Source: Naumannella halotolerans (GTDB lineage Bacteria; Actinomycetota; Actinomycetes; Propionibacteriales; Propionibacteriaceae). From it: DNA of 64,000 nucleotides. The stretch covers positions 62,001 through 126,000 of the forward strand of contig NZ_SOAW01000001.1 of NCBI RefSeq assembly GCF_004364645.1. Direction: 5' to 3'. The translations under genes were made by a program, and so were the position numbers. Positions within the stretch are counted from its first letter, which is position 1; every line of letters starts with the position of its first letter. Below are positions 43,676-51,409 of this stretch, piece by piece. The notes beneath the pieces are model-generated. The model did not search any database, was not told the DNA's origin, and saw only the letters and a list, made by a program, of their open reading frames with translations.

Positions 43676-44106
43676 CAGTGGTTCCGTTCTGTCGACGTGT
43701 CGACGTGTCGACGTGTCGACGTGTCGGCGGGTCGGGTGAGGTCGTTGCGGTAGAGCCGGATCTTTTCGGCCAGCGCCTTCTCGTGGGAGCGCAGGAGGGT
43801 GATCTGCTCGCGGAGACCGGCCTGATGTGCTTGGAGTAGTCGCAGGCGGGCCTCCGTCGTCACCGGTCCCTGCTCGCGAAGGGCGGCGTACTCGCGCATC
43901 TGCGAGATCGGCATGCCCGTTTCCCTGAGACGCAACAAGAACCTCACCCACTCCACGTCCGCACTCGAGTATCGGCGTTGGTTCCCCGAGTTCCGGGCCA
44001 CGGGCCGGATCAGCTCAGCACGCTCGTAGAAGCGCAATGTATGTGCTGTCACCCCAGTCGCCTCGGCCATCTGAGCCACCGTGAGACCTGCCTCGTCCTC
44101 TGCCAC
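43675..44106 (-). CDS. MerR-family regulator with repeat-encoded C-terminal tail
   Basis: A 143-residue MerR regulator. The winged-helix DNA-binding domain reads LTVAQMAEATGVTAHTLRFYERAELI with RRYSSADVEWVRFLLRLRETGMPIS, then a dimerisation coiled coil. No metal-binding Cys are present, so it probably senses an organic compound. The last 17 residues (ADTSTRRHVDTSTERNH) are encoded by an 8-bp tandem repeat. GTG at 44106 is six bases after TAGCCT, with a MerR-type promoter upstream. It is co-translated with the CMD-family gene. Confidence 0.85.
   Translation of the reverse strand: MAEDEAGLTVAQMAEATGVTAHTLRFYERAELIRPVARNSGNQRRYSSADVEWVRFLLRLRETGMPISQMREYAALREQGPVTTEARLRLLQAHQAGLREQITLLRSHEKALAEKIRLYRNDLTRPADTSTRRHVDTSTERNH
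43691..43730. repeat. 8-bp tandem repeat at the 3' end of merR
   Basis: Four perfect copies of GTCGACGT (43691-43722) and a degenerate fifth (GTCGGCGG). Each copy contains a GTCGAC palindrome. As the unit is not a multiple of three, gain or loss of a copy shifts the merR reading frame before its stop codon, which overlaps the CMD start. Confidence 0.85.
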
Positions 44107-44112
44107 GTCAGC

Positions 44113-44143
44113 AGGCTAGAAGTTCGAGCACGCTCCAAGTCAA
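44113..44143 (-). promoter_or_regulatory. MerR-type promoter/operator with 19-bp spacer
   Basis: On the minus strand TTGACT (44143-44138) and TAGCCT (44118-44113) are separated by exactly 19 bases, the long spacer of MerR-activated promoters. The dyad TTGGAGC-GT-GCTCGAA (44138-44123) lies within it. The GTG start is six bases after the -10 box. This suggests autoregulation of the merR-CMD operon. Confidence 0.75.
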
Positions 44144-44225
44144 GGTTGAACATGAACACCAAAGTTGGTGCGTCGTCGGGCCGGGTGGGCCCGGCCGCGC
44201 CGCCACGATGACGGGAACACCACAC

Positions 44226-44852
44226 TCAGAACCGCGGTGGCTCGGGATCCGCTGCTGGCGGACGGTCGGGCCGTCGTCGGCGCCGCGGGGGTGGCAATGA
44301 GGTCGCTCCCGGAATTGTCGGCAGTGGAGTCGAGCCGATCGCGGGTGTGATCGGATCCGTGCCCGCAGGAAAGCTCAGTGGACCGTGTCGCCGGAAGATC
44401 TCACCGGACGGGCTGACCCACTCGAAGTCGGTGCTGCCGGTGCGCCGGTACCGCCAACCGTGGAACGTCTTCAGCCGGTGATGCCGTCGACACAGTGGTG
44501 CCAGGTTGTCGGTGATGGTCGGCCCGCCTGCGTTGAAGACAACGATGTGGTCGAGGTCGCACTTCGCCGATGGGCGACTGCACCAGGGGAAGATGCAGGT
44601 CGGGTGGGTGAGTCTGACCTGTTCGCGGATCCGTGCGGTCGGTACGTAGGAGTCGGTCACCGCGGGTTGGTTCAGATCGATCACTGGTCGTACGGTCACG
44701 GTGACTCCGGGGGATCCACACCAACGGCGGATCTGTTCGGCAGTGATCACGGCGCCTGTGGAGGCGACCATCCCCAGTTGATCATCGGTCTGGCCAGTCA
44801 CGGAATCGAGCTGGGTGACCAACTGCAAGTCGATCAATCGCGGCGCCGGCAT
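44226..44852 (-). CDS. HNH-endonuclease half of a split DUF222-HNH (13E12-type) gene
   Basis: A 208-residue product containing the C-terminal half of a DUF222-HNH protein: LVTQLDSVTGQTDDQLGMVA, TVTVRPVIDL, then the HNH nuclease core PTCIFPWCSRPSAKCDLDHI, NLAPLCRRHHRLKTFHGW. Two Cys and the His residues that bind metal are intact. A proline/arginine-rich tail follows. It overlaps the DUF222 gene by 19 bp in a different frame. In relatives both domains form one protein of about 450-550 residues, so this looks like one gene split by a frameshift, although coupled translation cannot be excluded. The frame is open upstream to about 44925, so the shift lies between there and 44853. Confidence 0.7.
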   Translation of the reverse strand: MPAPRLIDLQLVTQLDSVTGQTDDQLGMVASTGAVITAEQIRRWCGSPGVTVTVRPVIDLNQPAVTDSYVPTARIREQVRLTHPTCIFPWCSRPSAKCDLDHIVVFNAGGPTITDNLAPLCRRHHRLKTFHGWRYRRTGSTDFEWVSPSGEIFRRHGPLSFPAGTDPITPAIGSTPLPTIPGATSLPPPRRRRRPDRPPAADPEPPRF

Positions 44853-45784
44853 CGACGCCTCGATCGATTGGGGATGTGCGTCCGATGAGGACCCGGGGAG
44901 CGCATATCGTCGCCGGAGTCAACAGGAACCGCGTCGCCGGATCGATCCACGACCGTCGAGTGTCTCGCGGGTGTGGACGGCTGAGTGCCTGGCGTTGGCG
45001 GCAGGGACGCCGACGTCGGTGCCGGTGTCCCCGCAGACGCAGCCTCTGGTGTCACACCTCCGGCCGCGGGCAAGGGTGTCTGCCGGCGAGCCAGCTCGCC
45101 CAGGGCGAGAGCGCGACGGGCATTGAGACCCTCGGCGGAACCCCAGGCCTTCTGCTGAGCGGCACCGTACTGCAGGGCCTTCTCCAGGTCGGCGCCATCG
45201 ACAGCGTCGAGGATTGCGCTGACCTCGGCAACTGCGTTGACGCGGGTGTCACCGGTCCGGATCGTCACATGGCGCTCGTCGAACACCTCGCTGTCGGCGC
45301 GCTCTCCGGTGACGCGTCGTGCTGCCTCGACCGTCCGTTCGAGCTGACTGACGCAGACACGGCCGGCAAAGGTGACCAGCTGGCGATCGACCCAGGCGGC
45401 GGCGCCATGGCTGAGCGTCATCGTCCGGGCGGCGACCCGCCGAGCATGATCGGCCGACAGATCAAGTCGGGTGACGCGCTCCCAGAGCAAGGGAAGTCGG
45501 TGCCGGAGCTCGAGCGCCTCGGCCAGCAAACGCTCACCCCCAGCAGTGCTCAACCCGAGCAGTGCGGCGAACTCGGCGACGGATCCCGGCTCCACCTCAG
45601 GAGTGCCCTCGCCGGCGAAACGAGAAACCGTCTCCACACCGGACGGGTTGGTCAGGTCACCGAGCCACGGGTGGGAATCGGCCCAGTGGCAGGCTGCCTG
45701 AAGTTGATCACGCTGAGCAGCTCGAAGACGCAACATCACCGCACGCAACTCTGCATGCTCGGCGACGATGTGGTCCGCTGTCAT
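44834..45784 (-). CDS. DUF222 half of a split DUF222-HNH (13E12-type) gene
   Basis: A 316-residue product with the DUF222 domain: LRAAQRDQLQAACHWADSHP, FAALLGLSTAGGERLLAEAL, RLDLSADHARRVAARTM and LNARRALALGELARRQ. These are characteristic of the mycobacterial REP13E12 repeat family and its relatives. After residue about 240 comes an Ala/Pro/Thr linker, then a tail of Arg-rich residues that is probably out of frame. ATG at 45784 is six bases after TAGATT on the minus strand (45796-45791), a leaderless-type start. Such genes are multicopy and spread in actinobacterial genomes; function unknown. Confidence 0.7.
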   Translation of the reverse strand: MTADHIVAEHAELRAVMLRLRAAQRDQLQAACHWADSHPWLGDLTNPSGVETVSRFAGEGTPEVEPGSVAEFAALLGLSTAGGERLLAEALELRHRLPLLWERVTRLDLSADHARRVAARTMTLSHGAAAWVDRQLVTFAGRVCVSQLERTVEAARRVTGERADSEVFDERHVTIRTGDTRVNAVAEVSAILDAVDGADLEKALQYGAAQQKAWGSAEGLNARRALALGELARRQTPLPAAGGVTPEAASAGTPAPTSASLPPTPGTQPSTPARHSTVVDRSGDAVPVDSGDDMRSPGPHRTHIPNRSRRRCRRRD

Positions 45785-46586
45785 GGAATCAATCTAACTG
45801 CCAGGTCTGACACTCGGGGTTGCTCAAATCTGTTGTCCACAGGTGGATTGCGGAGTTCCTCCTGTTCGAGGTGTTAGCATGCTGACCGGTGTGATCACGG
45901 TCGATGGGGCCCGTGTCTGCGGTGGTCGTGGTGAGCGCGACTGTTGGGAAGGTGATACTGGGCGTCGGGTGCTTCGTCGCGGGTGGAGCTTTGGGGTCTT
46001 CGTGGACGGGCCCGGCTCCTCTGGTCGGGTCTGCGACCGGGAATCACCGACCGCATCGCCGCCCGAGGACGAGAGTTCCGTCGCAGGCTCCGGTCCTCTC
46101 GCCCTTTTACGCCCACCACACCTGCGATGCGGTCGGAGATTCCCGGTTCAGCGGTGCCGATCCACTGTTGGCGGGGTCGATCCCCGGTTCGCGGTTCGCG
46201 GTTCGATTCCCGCGGTTGGCGGGGGCGATCTCCGGTTCGCTGTTGGCGGGTCCGATTCCCACTGTTGGCGGGGTCGATCCCCGGTTCGCTGTTGGCGGGT
46301 CCGATACCCGCGGTGGCGGGGTCGATTTCCGGTTCCGATTCGCGATCCCCGGTCCGGGTGCGGAATCGGGGATGGGCCCGGGGTGGCTTGCGCAGTTCAG
46401 GTGCCGGGTGAGCAGGGTGCTCGGGTGTTCCCGTGCTGCCCTTCCGGTCCGAGGCCGGCCGAGCGTGGGACGGTCTCATCCGTACTTGCTCCCCGCGTGA
46501 TTCCTCAGCCGTTCGTCGAAGCTCAACTGGGATTTGGGGTCGGACCCACGCGACCATCCGGGAAACTCGGCCACGACGGCCGCGCC
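45785..46586. other. Long non-coding spacer with tandem repeats
   Basis: About 800 bases between the DUF222 gene and the alpha/beta hydrolase without a gene I can support. Open frames exist on both strands but have no family features. The centre (46163-46345) carries a 49-bp tandem repeat. TAGATT at 45791-45796 belongs to the DUF222 gene. Confidence 0.6.
46163..46345. repeat. 49-bp compound tandem repeat
   Basis: About six imperfect copies alternate between a longer unit (TGTTGGCGGGGTCGATCCCC plus GGTTCGC) and a 21-base unit (TGTTGGCGGGTCCGATTCCC and one more base). The pair repeats with a 49-base period: 46213-46261 and 46262-46310. The units contain short GGGGTCGATCCCC palindromes. Confidence 0.75.
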
Positions 46587-47486
46587 TCAGTCGAGGACGG
46601 ACCTCGCCACGCGCTGCACGCCCTCGCCCAGGACGATCGTGTAGTGGTTGACGTCGCCGACCTCGGTGATCCGGACCTCCGGAAGTGTGGTCGCCCAGGC
46701 ATCGAGATAGCCCGGTGGGTACAGCGGCGACTTGTCCAGCAAACCGTGCGGTGCCCGTAGCACCTCGGCGCGGTGCTGCAAGCGAGCACTGACCTGTTCA
46801 TTCGCCCCGCCGACGAACAACTCGGCGAAATCGGCCAACATCGCCTCGGACGAGGTACGCGCATGCAGGTGCGGCGGCTCGCCGGTCAGGTCATAGGCCG
46901 CGTAGGCCTCGACCGCCGGGCTCCAGTGATCACGCAGCGCCGGATGCTCCCGAAACTGCGCGACGTACTCCTCCCGGCTGGTGAAGGTACGGGACAACCG
47001 ATGCGCGGCCGGACCGAGGGCAGCATGAGCCACCTCGTCCAGCGGCGTGTGCGCCATACCCGGTGGTTTCGGCAGCGGGGCGCCACCGTCGACGAGTACC
47101 AACCGCTCGACCAGCTCGGGGTACTGCACCGCCAGGGTGATCGCCACGAAGGCACCCATCGAATGCCCCACCACCACGACCGGGCGATCGGTGGTCTGCC
47201 GCAGCGCCAGCGCACAATCGGCGGCATGGCGTTCCATCCCGAACGGACCCGGCAGATCACTGCTGGCACCACGGCCCCGCAGATCCGGCGTCAGCATCGG
47301 GGTGTCGGGCAGCGCCTGGTGCAGACCGGCCCAAGCCAGATGGTTGCCCGTGATGCCATGGATGGCGAGCACCTCCGGGACGCCGGTCCCGAACTGGAAG
47401 CAGGACAGATCCCCGTCACCGGTGGGAACGGTCACTGGCGTCGTCGCGGGAACCTCGGTCGAGGTCGGGTCGGTGCTGTCGGTCAT
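46587..47486 (-). CDS. Alpha/beta-fold hydrolase
   Basis: A 299-residue hydrolase. VLAIHGITGNHLAWAGL is the oxyanion loop with HG, DLRGRGASSDLPGP follows, VVVVGHSMGAFVAITLA holds the nucleophilic Ser (GHSMG), and VGDVNHYTIVLGEG carries the His. GGAAAGG precedes the ATG at 47486. The substrate is not evident; the fold is shared by esterases, epoxide hydrolases and C-C hydrolases. It stands alone on the minus strand. Confidence 0.85.
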   Translation of the reverse strand: MTDSTDPTSTEVPATTPVTVPTGDGDLSCFQFGTGVPEVLAIHGITGNHLAWAGLHQALPDTPMLTPDLRGRGASSDLPGPFGMERHAADCALALRQTTDRPVVVVGHSMGAFVAITLAVQYPELVERLVLVDGGAPLPKPPGMAHTPLDEVAHAALGPAAHRLSRTFTSREEYVAQFREHPALRDHWSPAVEAYAAYDLTGEPPHLHARTSSEAMLADFAELFVGGANEQVSARLQHRAEVLRAPHGLLDKSPLYPPGYLDAWATTLPEVRITEVGDVNHYTIVLGEGVQRVARSVLD

Positions 47487-47865
47487 TGCTGGCCTTTCCG
47501 CCGGGACTCCAATTCTGTCCCGACTTGGCGGGCAGTCAAGGACCCGCCCTGTCGGTACGGGCCGGCCGCTTCGGCCACCGCCGCAACTGCGCCTTCGTGA
47601 CCTGCCGCCGAGCAGCCAACGTGAGCTCCATCCCCGATGCTCCCTCACGCGGGCACTTGCGGATGAGGCAACGAACCCACCCACGCGGGCATCTTCAATG
47701 AGTCAACGCGGCAACTTCCCAGATCGGGCACGAGAACGTATCATTGCCGGGTTGCCATGGCGAGGGAGTGAGAGCTCCGTGATCGACAGGGCCCGGGTCC
47801 GTACCCGGCCGGCAGAGCAATCTGCGTTCATCCTCGCCGTCATCGACAGGTTGGAGGACCACACA
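47487..47865. other. Intergenic leader region of rplY
   Basis: No gene supported. Two imperfect direct copies of a sequence beginning CACGCGGGCA lie at about 47648-47705. A TATCAT box (about 47738-47743) may start the rplY-pth transcript, giving a leader of roughly 115 bases. Confidence 0.4.
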
Positions 47866-48546
47866 ATGGCTGACATCATCACTCTCAACGCCGAAGCGCG
47901 GGACGCGTTCGGCAAGGGCGCTGCCCGCCGTATCCGCCGCGCCGACAAGGTTCCGGCGGTCATCTACGGACACGGCATGGATCCGGTCCACATCACCTTG
48001 CCGGGTCACGAGACCCTGCTGGCGCTGCGCAACTCGAACGCCCTGCTGACCATCGAGCTCAGCGGCTCCGAAAGCCAGCTCGCCCTGCCCAAGCAGGTGC
48101 AGCGCGACCCGATCAAGGGCACCATCGAGCATGTCGACCTGATCGCGGTGAAGCGCGGTGAGAAGGTCACCGTGGAGGTGCCGCTCACCGTCACCGGTGA
48201 GGCCGCCCCGGACACCGTGGTGATGCTGGACCTGCAGACCATCGGTCTGGAGGTGCTGGCCACCAATATCCCCGAGGAGATCGAGATCTCGGTCGAGGGT
48301 CTCGAGGCCGGTACGCAGATCCTGGCCGAGCAGCTCAAGCTGCCGGAGGGTGCAGAACTCGCCGGACACGAGGCGGACTCGCTGATCGTCAACGTGACCA
48401 ATGCCCCGACCCAGGCCGAGCTGGACGCCGAGCTGGCCGAGGCCGAGGCCGAGGCCGGCATCGAGCCGACCCTGGACGAGGACGCCGAGGCTGCCGAGGG
48501 CCAGGAGCCCGGTGACGGCGAATCCGAGGGTGACTCGCAGGAGTGA
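47866..48546 (+). CDS. rplY: 50S ribosomal protein L25/general stress protein Ctc
   Basis: A 226-residue long-form L25 (CTC type). The N-terminal 5S rRNA-binding domain includes ARDAFGKGAARRIRRADKVP, AVIYGHGMDPVHI and VQRDPIKGTIEHVDLIAV, followed by the TL5 beta domain. The C-terminal 40 residues are highly acidic. GGAGG lies eight bases before the ATG. Its stop codon overlaps the pth start (GTGA), the usual rplY-pth pairing. Confidence 0.94.
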   Translation: MADIITLNAEARDAFGKGAARRIRRADKVPAVIYGHGMDPVHITLPGHETLLALRNSNALLTIELSGSESQLALPKQVQRDPIKGTIEHVDLIAVKRGEKVTVEVPLTVTGEAAPDTVVMLDLQTIGLEVLATNIPEEIEISVEGLEAGTQILAEQLKLPEGAELAGHEADSLIVNVTNAPTQAELDAELAEAEAEAGIEPTLDEDAEAAEGQEPGDGESEGDSQE

Positions 48547-49151
48547 GCAGTTCCGCGCCGTGGCTGGTCGTCGGGCTCGGCAACCCCGGGCCCGGCTATG
48601 CCGGCAATCGGCACAATGTCGGCTTCTTCGTCGCCGACGCCTTGGCATCCCGCGCCGGAGTGAAGTTCACCGCTCCGCGCGGGATGCGCGCCGAGGTCGC
48701 CGAGACCCGGCTGACCGCAGCCGGGATCGGTGGCATCGGCACACCGGCACAGCGGCTGGTGCTGGTGAAACCGCGTACCTACATGAACGACTCCGGTCTC
48801 GCGGTACGCAAACTGGCCGCCTTCCACAAGGTCCCGGCCGAACAGGTGATCGTGATCCACGACGAACTGGACCTCGACCTGGGCCGGATCCGGGTCAAGC
48901 TCGGTGGCGGTGACAACGGGCACAACGGACTGAAGTCGATCCGGGCCCATCTCGGCACCGGTGACTTCCCGCGGATCCGGTTCGGCATCGGACGTCCGCC
49001 GGGCCGGATGGAGGTCCAGGCCTGGGTGCTGTCGGACTTCCGCCCCGCCGACCGGGCCGAGGTCGAGTTGCAGACCGAGAACTGTGCCGATGCGGTCGAG
49101 GTGTTGGTCAACGACGGCCTGTCGGCCGCGCAGAACCGCTTCAACTCCTGA
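48543..49151 (+). CDS. pth: Peptidyl-tRNA hydrolase
   Basis: A 202-residue Pth that cleaves peptidyl-tRNA released from stalled ribosomes. Motifs: LVVGLGNPGPGYAGNRHNVG with the catalytic His, PRTYMNDSGLAV, VIHDELDLDLGRIRVKLGGG and GHNGLKSI. GTG at 48543 overlaps the rplY stop codon by 4 bp. Confidence 0.94.
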   Translation: MSSSAPWLVVGLGNPGPGYAGNRHNVGFFVADALASRAGVKFTAPRGMRAEVAETRLTAAGIGGIGTPAQRLVLVKPRTYMNDSGLAVRKLAAFHKVPAEQVIVIHDELDLDLGRIRVKLGGGDNGHNGLKSIRAHLGTGDFPRIRFGIGRPPGRMEVQAWVLSDFRPADRAEVELQTENCADAVEVLVNDGLSAAQNRFNS

Positions 49152-49240
49152 CCGGCTGCACGTACCCGCCGAGACAGGGCAGCGTAGGCTGAGTCATCCC
49201 GATGCCGAACGCTTCGGGTGTGCGAAGGAGTGGTGGAACG

Positions 49241-50248
49241 GTGGAACTGAAACTCGGGTACAAGGCCTCGGCCGAACAGTTCGCGCCACGCGAGCTGGTC
49301 GAGCTCGCGGTCCGCGCCGAAGCCAGTGGGATGGACTCGGCCACGGTCAGCGACCACTTCCAGCCGTGGCGGCACAAGGGTGGCCACGCCCCGTTCTCCC
49401 TGGCCTGGATGACCGCGGTGGGTGAGCGTACCGAGCGGCTGCAGTTGGGGACCTCGGTACTCACCCCGACCTTCCGGTACAACCCGGCGGTGATCGCCCA
49501 GGCCTTCGCCACCATGGCCTGTCTGTATCCGGACCGGATCTTCCTCGGCGTCGGTACCGGTGAGGCACTGAACGAGATCGCCACCGGTTTCGACGGTGAA
49601 TGGCCCGAGTTCAAGGAGCGCTTCGCCCGGCTCCGGGAGGCCGTGAAGCTGATGCGTGAGCTCTGGCAGGGCGATCGGGTCGACTTCGACGGTGAGTACT
49701 ACAAGCTGAAGGGTGCCTCGATCTACGACGTACCCGAGGGCGGCGTCCCGATCTACATCGCTGCCGGCGGACCGATGGTCGCGCGCTATGCCGGTCGGGC
49801 CGGTGACGGATTCATCTGCACCTCCGGCAAGGGAATGGAGCTCTACACCGAGAAGCTGATCCCGAGCGTCGTCGAGGGCGCGGAGAAGGTCGGCCGGGAT
49901 CCGTCCACGATCGACAAGATGATCGAGATCAAGATCTCCTACGACACCGATCCCGAGCTCGCACTGGAGAACACCCGGTTCTGGGCGCCGTTGTCGCTGA
50001 GCGCCGAGCAGAAGCATTCGATCAACGACCCGATCGAGATGGAGGAGGCCGCCGACGCGCTGCCGATCGAGCAGGTGGCGAAGCGATGGATCGTGGCCTC
50101 CGATCCCGATCAGGCCGTCGAACAGGTCAAGGCCTATGTCGATGCCGGATTGAACCATCTGGTCTTCCACGCCCCGGGTCATGATCAACGCCGGTTCCTC
50201 GACCTGTTCTCCCGCGATCTCGAACCGCGGTTGCGCAAGCTCGGCTGA
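49241..50248 (+). CDS. fgd: Coenzyme F420-dependent glucose-6-phosphate dehydrogenase
   Basis: A 335-residue luciferase-fold enzyme nearly identical in key stretches to M. tuberculosis Fgd1: [94 protein letters not shown] and [17 protein letters not shown]. It oxidises glucose 6-phosphate and reduces F420, so the organism must make F420. GTG at 49241 has GAAGGAG upstream; TAGGCT at 49186-49191 is a likely -10 box. The MerR-HEAT gene starts 4 bases after its stop codon. Confidence 0.93.
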   Translation: MELKLGYKASAEQFAPRELVELAVRAEASGMDSATVSDHFQPWRHKGGHAPFSLAWMTAVGERTERLQLGTSVLTPTFRYNPAVIAQAFATMACLYPDRIFLGVGTGEALNEIATGFDGEWPEFKERFARLREAVKLMRELWQGDRVDFDGEYYKLKGASIYDVPEGGVPIYIAAGGPMVARYAGRAGDGFICTSGKGMELYTEKLIPSVVEGAEKVGRDPSTIDKMIEIKISYDTDPELALENTRFWAPLSLSAEQKHSINDPIEMEEAADALPIEQVAKRWIVASDPDQAVEQVKAYVDAGLNHLVFHAPGHDQRRFLDLFSRDLEPRLRKLG

Positions 50249-50251
50249 CTC

Positions 50252-51409
50252 GTGGTGGGCCCGGAGCCACTGCGGATCGGTGAGGTCGCCCGTCGCAGCG
50301 GTCTGAGCGTGCGGGCGCTGCGGCACTACGACGACCTCGGGCTGCTGGTGCCCAGTGAACGGACCTGGGGTGATCACCGGCTGTACTCCGCAGAGGACCT
50401 TCGACGGCTGCTGTCGATCCAGAACCTGAAGTCGATCGGGTTGTCGCTGCCCGAGATCCAGGCTGCGCTGGACGAACCGGGGTTCTCGGCCGCCGAAGCC
50501 CTCACCGAGCACCTGCACGCGGTCGACGAGCAGATCACCCGGTTGCAGGCACTGCGACAGCGTCTGACCGAGCTGCAGGGGACGGCCGACAAGAACTGGT
50601 CACAGGTGTTGGACACGATCGAACTGTCCGAACGGCTGAACCGCGCCGAAGTCCATCAGCGGATCAGCGCCGCACTGGACACGCACCTGCCCGAGGACGT
50701 GCCGGTGCTCGCCCAGCACCTGGTCAGCGACCCCGATCCCGGGGTACGAGAGGTGCTGTCCTGGGCGCTGGCGCAACACCCCGAGCGGGCACTGCCGGAA
50801 CTGGTCGCTCGGATCGATGATCATGATCCTGCGGTACGTCGGCAGGTCGCCCACACCCTGGGCAAACTGGCAGGCCCCCAAGTGGTGCCCGGATTGCAGC
50901 AGCTGTTCGCCGATGCCGACCCGCAGGTGGTCGCCAGTGCGGCATTCGGCCTCGGCCGGACCGGTGACCAGCGGGCGCTCGACACCTTGGTCGATGCCCT
51001 GGGTGCCGAGCCGGCCGAAGTCATCTCGACCGCGATAGCCGACTTCGGCCCACCTGCGTTGGAGCCGGTGGCGCAGCGGCTGTCCGATCCCGACCCGGGG
51101 GTGCGGGAACGGGCCGCCGAGATCCTCGGACTGATCGGCGATCCTGCGGCAGCCGCGCCGTTGTCCACCGCCGCCGGTGATGCTCAGCTGCAGGTACGCT
51201 TCGCCGCCGTGCTGGCGCTCGGGCAACTGCCCGGGACCCAGGCGATGGCGGCGATCGAACGGGCTGCCCGAAGCGGCGATGATCAACTCCGGCTGCTGGC
51301 GGGGCGCCTGCTGGCCGACCGGCAACCCCCGCACGACAGCACCGGGGGAGCCGGCCGGACCGCAGATCGGGCGCCGCGCGCACGCTCCGACGATGACCCG
51401 ACGCCATGA
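50252..51409 (+). CDS. MerR-family regulator fused to HEAT repeats
   Basis: A 385-residue protein. Residues 5-75 are a MerR winged helix (LRIGEVARRSGLSVRALRHY, LGLLVPSERTWGDHRLYSAE, KSIGLSLPEIQAALDEPG), then a coiled coil to about 130. Residues about 150-365 form six or seven HEAT repeats (DPGVREVLSWALAQHPERAL, DPAVRRQVAHTLGKLAGPQV, DPGVRERAAEILGLIGDPAA) in place of a small-ligand domain. It starts 3 bases after the fgd stop codon without a ribosome binding site and is probably co-transcribed with fgd. It meets, end to end with no gap, a converging HEAT gene whose repeats are recognisably similar. The repeats may bind a protein or peptide signal; function unknown. Confidence 0.8.
   Translation: MVGPEPLRIGEVARRSGLSVRALRHYDDLGLLVPSERTWGDHRLYSAEDLRRLLSIQNLKSIGLSLPEIQAALDEPGFSAAEALTEHLHAVDEQITRLQALRQRLTELQGTADKNWSQVLDTIELSERLNRAEVHQRISAALDTHLPEDVPVLAQHLVSDPDPGVREVLSWALAQHPERALPELVARIDDHDPAVRRQVAHTLGKLAGPQVVPGLQQLFADADPQVVASAAFGLGRTGDQRALDTLVDALGAEPAEVISTAIADFGPPALEPVAQRLSDPDPGVRERAAEILGLIGDPAAAAPLSTAAGDAQLQVRFAAVLALGQLPGTQAMAAIERAARSGDDQLRLLAGRLLADRQPPHDSTGGAGRTADRAPRARSDDDPTP

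Noticed and set aside
46163-46345. CRISPR array
   Set aside because: Repeats are degenerate and contiguous, with no unique spacers of uniform length and no cas genes nearby.
45843-46760. 305-residue plus-strand frame and shorter overlapping frames in the repeat spacer
   Set aside because: Gly/Arg-rich with no domain; it runs through tandem repeats and into the antisense of the alpha/beta hydrolase gene. No start context is convincing.
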